Source of the DNA: Phytophthora colocasiae
Lineage: Eukaryota > Oomycota > Peronosporomycetes > Peronosporales > Peronosporaceae
Direction of reading: 5' to 3'
NCBI GenBank assembly: GCA_018806915.1
Contig: JAGKQI010000098.1
Location: 2,728,001 to 2,792,000 of the forward strand
DNA: 64,000 nucleotides
Part shown: piece by piece, positions 29,735 through 40,556 of the stretch
Layout: each line of letters begins with the position of its first letter
Position numbering within the stretch: position 1 is the stretch's first letter
Translations under genes and position numbers: made by a program
Notes under the pieces: model-generated
What the model was told of the DNA's origin: nothing
The model's input: the letters and a program-made list of their open reading frames with translations, nothing else
Databases searched by the model: none

Positions 29735-32700
29735 CAAGAAACCCCCAGAATTGTGTGTCTTAGCGTACGTTGGTCCAGAGTTGAAACGACAAGCTAACCA
29801 TCAATGCATGACTGTGACTCAAGATGTCGACTTTCTCCTTCCAGATTCTAAACTTCCGGATGACAATGATTTCGGAAGGTCGGATGATTGGAATCCTGAC
29901 AATCCGGATGACACTCCAATAGAATTCAGATTGAAGCCTGGTGAAAGTTACGGATGGTGGGAAGAACACCGTTCGGAGACGTCGAAGAGAGTTGCGATGG
30001 TGCATGGTGCAGTGAGCAATGTCAGGACAGACATCCTTCTGGATTCCGGAGCTTCCGTGAGCATGCTGAGTTTGGATCTTGCGCGTAGACTCAAACTCAA
30101 GCTGGATTTTGGAAAACAGCTTCGGGTATCCGGATTGGGAGGCGTCCCGACGATCATCACTGCCCGAACCGAAGTGAAACTTACCCTGGGTTTGAATGTG
30201 GTTTACGTTCTGGAACTTTGGGTGGCGAATATTGGTGAAGGTGTTGACGTGTTGCTTGGGATGGATTTTATGTATTCTGCTGGAGTGCGGTTGTGCATTC
30301 GTGAAGGACTGGTCCAACTTCCTGATGAAGAAAACGTTATGCTTTCCGGAAGAACTTTCGACCAGCAGAAGAAGGGATTACGTTTGGAAGTCCGGAGTCC
30401 GGAAACCCTGATACTTGGACCAGGTGAACAAGCTGTCGTCCGGATTAATTACGGGCAGAGCAATCCGCAACGTGAAGTAGTCTGGGCTGGCAGAGGTGAT
30501 CGCTGGGTGACGCAGCTGATATATGGGGCGAAGTCCTGGGCGGTCGCTGTGAAGGTGGTAAATATTTCGGATAAGGATGTTTGGATCGACACAAACACCC
30601 CGGTCGCCCAGATTGTGGAATACGGATGCTATCCATTTGGAAGGTTCGTCAGACCTGGACTCCGGAGGTATCATGAATAGGAAGTCCTGATCTACGAGAA
30701 CACCAATTCTCATCAGGAAGTATTACGTCAACGGAGATACCTTCAGGCGATCCAAGCTTCCCAACCCCCAAGTGTCCAGAAGCCGGAATATCCCTGGCCC
30801 AAGAAACTTTTGATGAGACCTCTCAGGGGTGGTTCTGAAGTCCGCATGGTTCGACTACAAGATCCCCCGAAGGATATTCAGAAAGGTGAAAGGCCGCTTC
30901 CAGATGCCGCCATTTCGGAATTCCAGAATCCTGATAGCATATTGACTGTAAATGAACATCGGGAAGGAATTTCGAATGAGACTTCAGGAAGACAACAGGT
31001 TCCAGAAGGCGATGGTTTTCTGGATTCCGATGGTGACGAGTGGTTTGATGCGATCTCCATGGATGAGAGTGTGCCAACGGACGAGATTCCAGACGGTTTG
31101 CCTGACGCAGAAGAGGATTCTGGAACGGATCCATCAGGAAGACAATTTAATCTGGAAGTTGTGAAGAAGGCCATCCTGAAGTTGGAAACGAAGTTTGTCA
31201 GGTGTCTGCATCTGAATGCGGAAGAGCTCGCCTTGGAACCAGCTGTGTATGTGCATGAAGGGAGTGATATGTTGTCACACTTGAAGGATCAACTCGTCAT
31301 GCTTCCGGAAGTACACGAGCTAAGTCCGAAGTGTGATATCGAGAAGGCAGATGTGGGAGAATCCGGAAAGACTACTCCAGAAGAAGAGCGAAAGCTTCGA
31401 GGAATCCTGAAACGGCATCACAGTATTTTTCTGGGCGACGGAAATGCAGCTCCAGCCCCCGCCAGAGGTGTGATTTGCGATCTGGATGTTGGAACGGCTA
31501 AACCTGTCGCGCAACGCCCACGTTCTATCGCTCCTCACTTAGCGGTCAAAGTGTACGAACTTCTGAAGAAGCTTTTGGAAACTGGATTGATCGAGCACTC
31601 GGAATCTCCATGGGCATCCCCGATTGTTATTGTCCTGAAGAAGAACGGTGTTGACATCCGGATGTGTATTGACTATCGGGTGGTAAACGGATTTATTGTG
31701 TTATCCAACTATCCGCTTCCCCTGATTGACGATCTCCTGATTGGCTTCGAAAGCGCAATGTGGTTCATGAGTTTGGATATGGCCAGTGGATTCTGGGCTA
31801 TCAGGATGTCTGAACGTGCCAAGCTGATCTCCGCTTTCGTGTGCCCATTTGGACACTTTCAGTGGATCCGGATGCCATTCGGTTTGAAGAACGCCCCTTT
31901 GGTATATCAGGCAGTAATCAATAACTGCTTGTGGGGGTTTGTGCGCCTATCCCCGGAAGAGGAAGCAGAAGTGGATCAGGAAGTCTTGGATTTTCTGAAG
32001 TTGACTCCATCTGAAAATCTGGATTCTGGAAGTTTAGAATCTGGAAGTTCCCCTTCAGGAGCCAATTCTCTCAGATATAATGACCGTGTTCCAGAGGAAT
32101 ATCCCAGCTCCTTCACAGATGAACCCGGTACTGGGACGCAGTTCGTATATCGACGATATCGCTCACGGCGCGCCGACTTGGGATCAGTTATGTGAAGATC
32201 TGGATGCACTACTATTCAGGCTGCGTTATTGGAACATCTCGGTGAGCCTCCCGAAGAGTGAATTTGGAAAGCTAGCCATCCCGTACCTGTCCCACGAAAT
32301 CAGTGCTGAAGGAATCCGAGCTACCCCGAAGATTGCAAAAGGTGTTTTGGATCTTCCGTTTCCGGAGACCCTGAAAGGGGTGCAGTCGTTCCTCGGAAGC
32401 CTGAACTACTATCACAAATTCATTGAAGACTTCCCGGTTATTGCCGCTGTTCTCTATGAACTTTCGGATGAGCAGATCAGGGCGGGAAGGAATTTGGATC
32501 AGGCGAAGGAGGCATTTGGAATCCTGAAGCACAAGATCGTCTCGACCCCATTGCTTCGGCATCCTGATAGAAATCGACCATTCGTGATCATTCCGCATGC
32601 CAATGCATGGGCCACATGTGCTGTCCTCGGTCAGGAATACGACGGTGTGATCCACCCTGTCCGGTATACTGGCCGCGTCCTGAATGATTCCGAAATCCGT

Positions 32701-35365
32701 TATCATATTGCGGAAAAGGAGGTCATTGCGATCCTGAGAGTACTTCAGGTCTTCCGAACGCTGATCGAGCAGTCCGAACTGATTGTGTACACCCGATACT
32801 CCGTCCTGAAGTGGGTCATCACCTCGAAGTCTGCTGATGGTAGGTGTGTTCCTTGGGGACTTGCACTTTCACATTGGAATCTGGATATCCGGAAGGTTCA
32901 AAGGGACGAAGACGGGTTGGCTGCGATAATGGGTGCTGGGATAACCCCACGAGAGCATCTGGATAAAATTTCGGAATCCCTGATCCCTTCGAAAGGACGC
33001 ATCCGGAAGCCGCCAGTAGTGAGCATCGAGATGTTGGAAGCGAACTACGAAGGTGTTATCCTGAGTTTCGATGGTGCTGCCAAGACTTCCACCCGGAAAG
33101 GAAGTTGCGGGTGTGTTCTCTGGAAGCTACCTGGATGGAAGGTTCTGGAAGCCCGAGGTTTCATTCTGGATGACGTCACCGTGAATGACGCTTTGAGTAC
33201 CATGGACTTCTGAAGGGCATGAAAATGGCATCTGGAAGAGGCATTCAGGATTTGGTGGTTGTGGGAGATTCCAGAATTGTGATTCAGCAAGTACAAGGAC
33301 TGATCAACTGTAACCAACCACATCTTCAGAAACACCTTGCGGAAGCAGAGTTCTGAAATCCAGATTTCAGAAGGTCAGATTTGTGCATCTCAAACGAGAG
33401 TACAATCAGGCTGCCGACTACCTGACGACCAAGACATTGGTTCAAGGAGAATCCTGGGAGGTTTCCGACGAAAGTGACCTGAGGCATTTGGAACTTGTTT
33501 CTAAAATCCAAGAGAAGTTGGTGAAATCAGAACTGTCGGAGGCCCATCCTTCAGATATCCAGATTCAGGAATCCGGAATCCCGGATGACAACGACCTTCC
33601 CGGACCAGATTCGGAACCGTTACCAGAGTCTGCGCAGTGATGGCTGTCATTGCGGAAGCTGGGGATCAGAAGGAAACGATCCGGATACCCTCCGATGGGA
33701 CCATTGGAACTTCAAGCCGAGCGTTGGAGACGGATCAAGGTCCATCAGGATGCCGACGAATACCTGTCTGAACTGAAGGCGTTCCTGAAAGGGGATTTCC
33801 AGAGGTTTTCGCATAAACGTCTCCGGAAGATTGCAAAGGTGGCTGATTTGTTCACTTTGGATTCCAGAAACATTCTCTTCAGGATGTCCACAGTCACCCA
33901 GAAGCGACCTCGAGATTTTCTGGGAGAACTTCGATTGGTGGTTCCGGAATCCTTACGTTCTGATATGCTTCACTATGCCCACGAAGATTTCAAGGTGGAC
34001 ACCAGGGCATCCGGAGGACTCATGAGAAATTGCTTTCAGAATACTATTGGCCTGGGATGTATGCAGATGTGGAACGTCATGTGAAGGAGTGTGTGGATTG
34101 TGCATCCGGAAAGGGACGGCCTCCGAATCCAGGTCCGTCACCTGGAAACATCGAGCCATCATGTCCTTTCGAAGTTGTCTCGATGGATTTCGTGACGCAC
34201 CTTCCAAAATCCGCACGCGGAAACACTTTCCTACTCCTGTTTCAGGATATGTTTTCCGGATACGTGATGTGCAAGCCCATGTCTTCGACGACTGCCCAAG
34301 ATGTTGCAGAAGTGTATGAACAAGTGGTATTCCAGAGGTTTGGATCAAGTTCCCTGATCCGACACGATCAGGATCCCCGATTCATGAGTGCCGTCTTCGA
34401 GTGCTTCCGGAATCTACTTGGGAGTCTCCAAAGAGCAACATTGGGATACCGTCCGCAGGCAAATGGCCAGCAGGAACGTTCCGTTCAGACGGTAGTTCGA
34501 AGCATCCGGGCGTATATTATGGAAGCTGATCAAAGTGATTGGGATGACCATGTGGAAAGGCTGATGTTCGCTCTGAATACCTCTTTCGATGCAACGCGCC
34601 TGGAAACCCCCTTCTATTTAATTCATGGTTGGGACGCCCAGAGTACAATTTCAGCAATGCTGGGCCCAAAGCCACATAGTATTCCTGAAAGGTCAGCGTA
34701 CGAATGGAGACGAAAAATGCAGAGGGACTACAGCTACGCTGTGGCTTTTGCAGAAGGACTTCAGAAGAAAGCCAAGCGTCACCGTTCCGAAATCCAAACG
34801 CAAAAGTGGAAAGAGCTTTCGGAAAGGCTGAAATCCGGATTTTCGGAAGGCGATTCCGTGTGGTTATATATTCCGAAAGTCAAGACTGGGCTAAGTAGGA
34901 AACTGGCCCACATGTGGCATGGACCATTCCGGATTGCTGAAGTGCATCAGGACTTCCGAGTGAAACTCAAGGTCGAGGGCACGGGATATCGTGTCAACCC
35001 TTGGGTGCATATCAGCCGTTTGAAACCCCGAGCACTCTTCCCGAAACGTCCTACCATGGAGATCCAAGTGGACGAGGACGATGACTTTGACGCTGCCCTG
35101 CTTCCGGAAGACAGTTGGAATCCGGATGCCGAAGATAACGAGTACGAAGTCGAAAAGATTTTTGGATCTTCGATGGTCTAAACGTACTCGGACTTCGAAA
35201 AGGAATCGGGAATACCTGGTCAAATGGAAAGGCTATCCGGATCCGGAATGGCTTCCAGTGTCACAGTTAAGCTGCGGTGCCCTTCTTTACGAATTTAATC
35301 AAGGGGCAAGGGCGCGAGCGAGGTTCCAGGCTATGCAAGCCGGGGACGACCATCCCCAAGTCTAG
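29688..35365 (+). pseudogene. gypsy B pol (PR-RT-RNaseH-aRNH-INT-chromodomain), multiply frame-broken
   Basis: The -1 frame gives a protease (LLDSGASVSMLSLDLA, about 30030; LGMDFMYSAG). An in-frame TAG at 30678-30680 stands where gypsy A has Trp (RRYMEW). RT then begins (SPWASPIVIVLKKNGVDI; DMASGFWAIRM). A frame change near 32100-32160 leads to the YIDD half, LGSLNYYHKFIEDFP and RNase H. The archaeal-type RNase H (SFDGAAKTSTRKG, GDSRIVIQQVQG, HLKREYNQAADYL, 33060-33440) is broken at about 33190 and 33350. Integrase has its HHCC finger near 33960-34120, with a frame change about 34030, and its core after it (MDFVTHLPK; HDQDPRF; NGQQERSV). The chromodomain (EYEVEKIF...EYLVKWKGY, 35140-35300) has an extra T in a T run at about 35160. 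Confidence 0.87.
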
Positions 35366-35629
35366 ACTTCCGGATGCTATCATCCGGGAAGTTTTGAGAA
35401 GGGGATTCCTGAACTGTGACTACCGATTGAACTTTGTTTTGATTACGATTGGAAACTGATTTCGGATTATGATGGAACTTTGGAATCCTGGGTTTCAGAA
35501 GGATGGATATGAAGGAGATGAACAAAAGCTGACTTTCGGAGAAGTGAGGTGTATTACGAGTGATTAGTGACGAATTACGTATGGAAAACATGGAGGATTG
35601 GAAGACTCACTCGATCTGAACTACACCTC
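35366..35629. other. gypsy B spacer between pol and antisense ORF
   Basis: 264 bp separating the convergent ends of pol and the antisense ORF. It presumably holds the 3' end signals of the antisense transcript. I see no coding content. Confidence 0.5.
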
Positions 35630-38476
35630 CTAGTTTCCGTAGTTCCAGAGGGCATCGATCCGGATGCGCTGATCCGCAGGAATCAGGGTGCTTTGGACTT
35701 CCGGTGGAAGATGTGCAATGCGATCCTGATCCGAAGTGGAGAAGCTCCACTGAACACGTGCAGGCTCCATGGCATCCAGAATCCCAAGCTGTTCCTTGAG
35801 CGAGTATGGTTCCGAAGTCCCAGGCTTGAAGTGTTCTGGATCCATCAGGATCCAGTGACAGAGTTTCGCAGGGTACTTCCAGACGCACGTCTCATTCCAG
35901 ATGGATTTTGGAAGCTTGGAAGAGATCTTCTGGAGCAACGGGATCGCCTTCTTCCTAAGGGACGAGTGGCGCTTCGATCGCTCGGAGTAGATCCGTACGA
36001 GCTTCGGATGCACAGCTTCGGAAGTGTCGAACGTGAGCCAATGAGTTTCTTCCCAGAAGGCCTGGAGATGACCGCTCACGAAAGAATGCCAGGTGTCAAG
36101 AGCCTCCAAGGCGTTCGCATCCAGATCGCTGCGCTTATGGAAGAGTAGATCCCGAGGCCGACAACTGTATGCGTGTTCCCAAGGACGTTCATCTAGAAGC
36201 GGAGGAAGCTCGGACGCCCGGATCACGAAGCGCTCTTTCAGAAGGTCGAAATCAAACCTGTTGGGAGCGGAATCCGTAAACCCGAGAGTCTGAGTGGTCG
36301 CTGTGGACGTCGGATCTCCCTTCTTCATGCGAACCCCGTAGTGGAGCCAAGATGCCACTCCCTCGGTCGGATTCTCGATGGTCTGCTTGTCGAGTCTTGT
36401 CAGGTTCCCAAAGTCTTTGGCAGCCAGATAGGAGGTTGACCGGTCATTTGCACGATAGCCCCTGGATGCTGGCTTGGGAGAGCGGTTGGAACGACGACGC
36501 TTGGATTTCGGAGACTGAACGTCAGGATCACGGCGAGAGGAACTTGAGTGGCCCTGATCCTTATCTGGATGCACCACCTCTGTCTCATCTGGAATGAAGT
36601 CTTCATCCACTGTCTTGTCATCCACCGTTTCCGTAACCAAGGCTTCCGGATCCGGATCTTCGACGTCGTCTTCTCCATCCACAAGTGGTCCCCAGTACTC
36701 TGGCTCGATACCTTCATCCTGAAGTCCATCGAGAACACCTTCAGCCATCTGGAAGTACCGACGCGGGACGTACTTGGTCCACGGAATGTCATCCAACTTG
36801 TTCCAGAACATCATCCGAGTGAGCATCTCCACGAGAGATTTCAACTGGAAAGCCACGTGAACTGCACGGTCTTCACGAATCCATTCCAGAGCCCCGGTAT
36901 ACTTGACTCCAGACATCATGAGTTTCTGAAGATCCAGACGCAAGTCACTCCAGACAACCGGGTAGTCCGTCAAGGACTCTCGAGCTTGCTTCTCCGTCCA
37001 GACTAGAGGATATTTGTCACTCCGACAGTCGTCATCCGAATGTTTAATCCACTCAGAAGGACGAGCCTGAATCACGTCGGGAGCCCTTGGGACCTTCTTC
37101 GAAGACTTGAATCCGGAACTGGAACGCTTGCGCTTGGAAGAAGACTTGGAACTTGGATTTCCGGATGCAGGTGCGCCAGAAGAACCACGACTCAGATCCA
37201 GATACGACGACGAATCGCTCTCCTTGGCATCACCGTCATCACTTCCGTGAGAAGGATGCAGTTCGACGAAAGGGGCCGAAGTGTGTCCTGGGTCATCCGT
37301 GGCGATGACACTGATGACTGTACGCCATTCCGAAGGAACAGTTGTGCCGTTCTGAAAGTGCTTCAGGAGTTCCAGAAGCCGTTGCCAGTTCACAGTGACA
37401 GTCGACTGTCCTTCGCCGGCGCCAAGGAAGTTCATGACGTCGACAGCATTAAAGGCCAGTTTCTGGATGCGGTGTTCCAGAAGGCGATTCTGCGTCCGGG
37501 CATCATCCAAACGCTTCGTGAGATCTTCGACCTGCTTCCGGAGACCCCTCTTGTCGCGGTCATGCTCCTCCATCAGGTGCTTGATGGCGTCACGGGCGTT
37601 CTGGAGAGCCTCTTCTTTCTCAGAAACAGCTTCCGCGTGTCGAAGATCCAGATGACTTGTTACCAACTGGTAGTCCCGACGAAGCTCGGCGAGCTCATCG
37701 TGAACCCTGCCGACATTGACGAGATCCGGATCCTGATCTTCGAGCAGTGACTGCGTCTGGATGCACTTCTGGATGACTTTCCGAAGAGCAGAGACGGTTC
37801 CAAAGACGCGCTGCGCGAGATTCTCAGGGTCGTACTCCGAAACAAGGCTGGCGATCTCCCTCTTGACGGCGACGCTATCCAGAAGTGCGTGAAGCTGGTC
37901 ATCCGGAAGCGAGGCTGGCCGAGGTGTCAGGATGAATTCCCGAAGGTCCAGATGACCGGCGCAGAAGTCGTGTAGCACTGCCATTTTCCTGGTGGACAGC
38001 TTCTCAGAATGCATCAGGACTTCCAAACCGCCATAGCCGTTCCGAAGAAAACTGTTGCCATCACGATGCACTGTTGAAGCTAGAACGCCGACCACTCGCA
38101 AGTTGTCGTCGCGCTCGTGGGATGGAGGGGTCTTGAAGTAGATGGGACGCGAAGATTCACTTCCGAACGCGGTGCCCTCGGACAGCCCGAACTCCTCCGC
38201 ACTCTTGTGCGTGACAAACTTCGGGTAGACGCGATTGAGTGGCTCATCATCGTCCTCAGGGACGCCTCCGCCTCCACCTGCGGGCGGGCAAGTCTCCGTG
38301 CCCTCAGCACCATGTCTCCCCTCGTCAACAACGCTATCTGGACCCCCTGTCACTGCCGTGTCGCCCTGATGCGACTCAGCTTCACCATGGTGGCTGCCAG
38401 CGTCACCAGTGTCGCCCTCAACCGAGGTGTTGCCTGGTGGAGGCGCCGAGAACGTCGAAGGAGCGTCTGCTGACAT
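35630..38476 (-). CDS. Long intact antisense ORF of gypsy B
   Basis: An unbroken frame of about 948 aa from ATG 38476 (MSADAPSTFSAPPPGNTS), or up to 1,087 aa from ATG 38893, opposite to gag-pol, between pol and the 3' LTR. The start matches gypsy A's antisense start (MSDPPSSPPLTP). A Gly/Pro/acidic leader is followed by a globular-looking region (EFGLSEGTAFGSESSRPIYF; STRKMAVLHDFCAGHLDLREF), a coiled coil (KRGLRKQVEDLTKRLDDART), a Ser/Lys-rich basic stretch (SSKSSSKRKRSSSGFKSSKK), an acidic linker, a second nuclear-signal-like cluster (SPKSKRRRSNRSPK) and a helical C-terminus with conserved Trp (HLQAFWEETHWLTF). I recognise no known domain. It is the only long coding frame of element B without a frame break, which suggests function. 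Plant Tat-lineage gypsy elements also carry antisense ORFs here. Confidence 0.8.
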   Translation of the reverse strand: MSADAPSTFSAPPPGNTSVEGDTGDAGSHHGEAESHQGDTAVTGGPDSVVDEGRHGAEGTETCPPAGGGGGVPEDDDEPLNRVYPKFVTHKSAEEFGLSEGTAFGSESSRPIYFKTPPSHERDDNLRVVGVLASTVHRDGNSFLRNGYGGLEVLMHSEKLSTRKMAVLHDFCAGHLDLREFILTPRPASLPDDQLHALLDSVAVKREIASLVSEYDPENLAQRVFGTVSALRKVIQKCIQTQSLLEDQDPDLVNVGRVHDELAELRRDYQLVTSHLDLRHAEAVSEKEEALQNARDAIKHLMEEHDRDKRGLRKQVEDLTKRLDDARTQNRLLEHRIQKLAFNAVDVMNFLGAGEGQSTVTVNWQRLLELLKHFQNGTTVPSEWRTVISVIATDDPGHTSAPFVELHPSHGSDDGDAKESDSSSYLDLSRGSSGAPASGNPSSKSSSKRKRSSSGFKSSKKVPRAPDVIQARPSEWIKHSDDDCRSDKYPLVWTEKQARESLTDYPVVWSDLRLDLQKLMMSGVKYTGALEWIREDRAVHVAFQLKSLVEMLTRMMFWNKLDDIPWTKYVPRRYFQMAEGVLDGLQDEGIEPEYWGPLVDGEDDVEDPDPEALVTETVDDKTVDEDFIPDETEVVHPDKDQGHSSSSRRDPDVQSPKSKRRRSNRSPKPASRGYRANDRSTSYLAAKDFGNLTRLDKQTIENPTEGVASWLHYGVRMKKGDPTSTATTQTLGFTDSAPNRFDFDLLKERFVIRASELPPLLDERPWEHAYSCRPRDLLFHKRSDLDANALEALDTWHSFVSGHLQAFWEETHWLTFDTSEAVHPKLVRIYSERSKRHSSLRKKAIPLLQKISSKLPKSIWNETCVWKYPAKLCHWILMDPEHFKPGTSEPYSLKEQLGILDAMEPARVQWSFSTSDQDRIAHLPPEVQSTLIPADQRIRIDALWNYGN

Positions 38477-38953
38477 GATGTGATCGTGCGGAAACGCTTG
38501 GGTGATCTGGAGCCTTGAAATTGTGAAATGTGTGCGGACCGACTGAATGATTCTTGCCGTTTGAACGTGCGATGGGACCGGGGCGCTTGGGACCGGACGC
38601 AGAAGAGAAGCCACGTCAGCCAATTGATGGATGGAATGTGACCCAGTGTAGTGATTTGGACTTCCTGAACCCGGATAGGGTGAACCCGGATACGTGAGAC
38701 CCGGGTGGGTAGAACCTGGATACAGTGTGGGACGCCTGAAACCGGACCGTTCGACATTTGCGTGATGGGCATTTGGATGTATGGAATCCGGAAACGCGAC
38801 TCGACGACAAGTGCCGTTGTAAATTGCGGGATTGTGATCTGGATGTCTGCGGTGATCCGGTGATCTGGACGACTTGCCCACGCTTCGTCTCATAAGGACC
38901 TGTCAAGCTCGGAGGTAAATTCCTCAATGACAGCTCCTGACGAGAGGGACGGT
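38477..38953. other. Upstream region of the gypsy B antisense ORF and purine tract
   Basis: Lies between the antisense start and the 3' LTR, so it should contain the antisense promoter unless the LTR supplies it. It includes short tandem words (ACCCGGATA/ACCCGGGT near 38670-38710) that encode a YPGST/YPGSP repeat if the longer start at 38893 is used. The polypurine tract GAGAGGGACGGT is at 38942-38953. Confidence 0.5.
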
Positions 38954-40556
38954 TGTGAAGCTGTGGATTCAAATTTTCTATCAGGACACCGCCTCCCAGA
39001 GCCACCCAATATGTCGAGAGGTGATTGGCTGAGGCATCGAGTACCTGGGACTGAGCTGTGGAACACATTTTCACCTTATTGCTTTAGGACTTCCGGAATC
39101 CGGACTTCCAGAATCCGGATGCCCGACCATGATCGGAGTCCATTATTCAGGAATCAAGTCCACCATGTGGTGCCCAAGTGAATTCCTGGTGCGTACTTCC
39201 GGAATCCAGATCCAGATTTCAAGAATCTGGATGCCATTCCAGTCAGGGCTAAGGACTCAAGAATCCAGTCGCCCATACACAGACCAAGTGTATTCCGGAT
39301 ACATGCTTGCAGTACTGAACTGAGGACTTCCGGATTCCAAGGATCGGGAATCCAGATGACCAAGGGCGTCCGGACCCTGCCTGATTTGTACCCAGTATAT
39401 ACATTGAGGTTCGGGTATACTCAAGCCAAGTCAAGACCGACCGACCAAGACGACCGACCAGGATGTGTTCGGCACCAGCCGGAATTCTTCGGGGTTCCGC
39501 GCCAGAGACACGCGCCTCCTGATGAGTGTGCGCTTCCTATAGTGAAAACAAGATGTTAGCAGAATCTTTAGCAGAAGACTTGTATATAAATAACAGAGAG
39601 TTCAATTTGCCACCAAGGGCGCAAGTGGTCTTCTGGAAGGTTTTCCTGGAAGATACTGCAAAGCACTGCGGACCAGCCTCTTGTCAGAGGGCTTCGAGTT
39701 AGCTGAGCCAGCGTACGGCCGCGTCGACTGCGTACATCGCCGCGGGACTCTCCACCAAAGGTTCGAGACCAAGTTGGGTAAGTGATCCGGCGGCGCATCC
39801 GGAAGGGATCTTCCTATTTCATATTCCAGTTGGAATCCGGATTCCGGATTCACATTTCATATTATAACTGCGTTTTGGGAGGTTGTTAGTAGTTGGCCCC
39901 TTGGAACTGTATTGAATTAACTACTGTGTGATTGGACGTTTGCATCTGGATTCCTAGTCTAGATTGCATTTGGATTTTAGATATTTGGATATTCAGGCAT
40001 CTGGATATCCTGATCTTGGATATTGTCTTCCGGAAACCAAGTGGTTATCCGGAAGTGGTGCGCTTGTTAGGGTCCCGGAACTGAGTCAGTGTTCCGGAAG
40101 TAGACCCCGTCGACTGGCATTGGGAGTGCCCACCGCTCGAGGGCCACAAAGAATAAGAGCGGCTGCGTGTTTTGCATATTAACTCTCTGTATTGTATTGG
40201 TTAACTGTTGGAAGAGGACTCTGCTAATAGTCTTTTGCCTTCCAGAAAACCAACTGCATTTGGAAGTACTTTTGGTACTTTGGATCTTTGGATCTGATCA
40301 CACCTGAAAGTAACTCACCTGGTGATACCCTTCGGATACTCGAAGACAAACGACACCAAGGAGGATAACCACAAGGTCACACGCCAACTCCGCCTTCCGG
40401 ATACCCATTTGGATCCCGGAAGGTAGAGACTGACCCCAGTTCTCAAGTGTCATCTGGAAGTTTCCTTCCAGAATTGGACTGGCCACCAGCTATACGTTCT
40501 GGGCGACCGGGTTTTTCTTTCAGAAAGTCCGGAAAGTGTTCACCCACCTCGTCACA
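38954..40556 (+). repeat. 3' LTR of gypsy B
   Basis: 1,603 bp. By eye it equals 23693-25300 except for loss of 1 bp (near 39413) and of 4 bp (near 39678). Confidence 0.93.

Larger units (their letters stand above)
23693..40556 (+). mobile_element. Giant Ty3/gypsy element B, 16.9 kb, inserted in the gypsy A protease
   Basis: LTRs 23693-25300 and 38954-40556 start TGTGAAG and end CGTCACA. The TSD is GAAG at 23689-23692 and 40557-40560, and removing B rejoins the gypsy A protease frame. Order: PBS, ORF1, gag, frameshift signal, PR-RT-RNH-aRNH-INT-chromodomain, spacer, long antisense ORF, purine tract, LTR. The LTRs differ by eye only by a 1-bp and a 4-bp indel, so insertion was recent. The sequence is saturated with TCCGGA, TCCAGA and TCTGGA. 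Confidence 0.94.
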
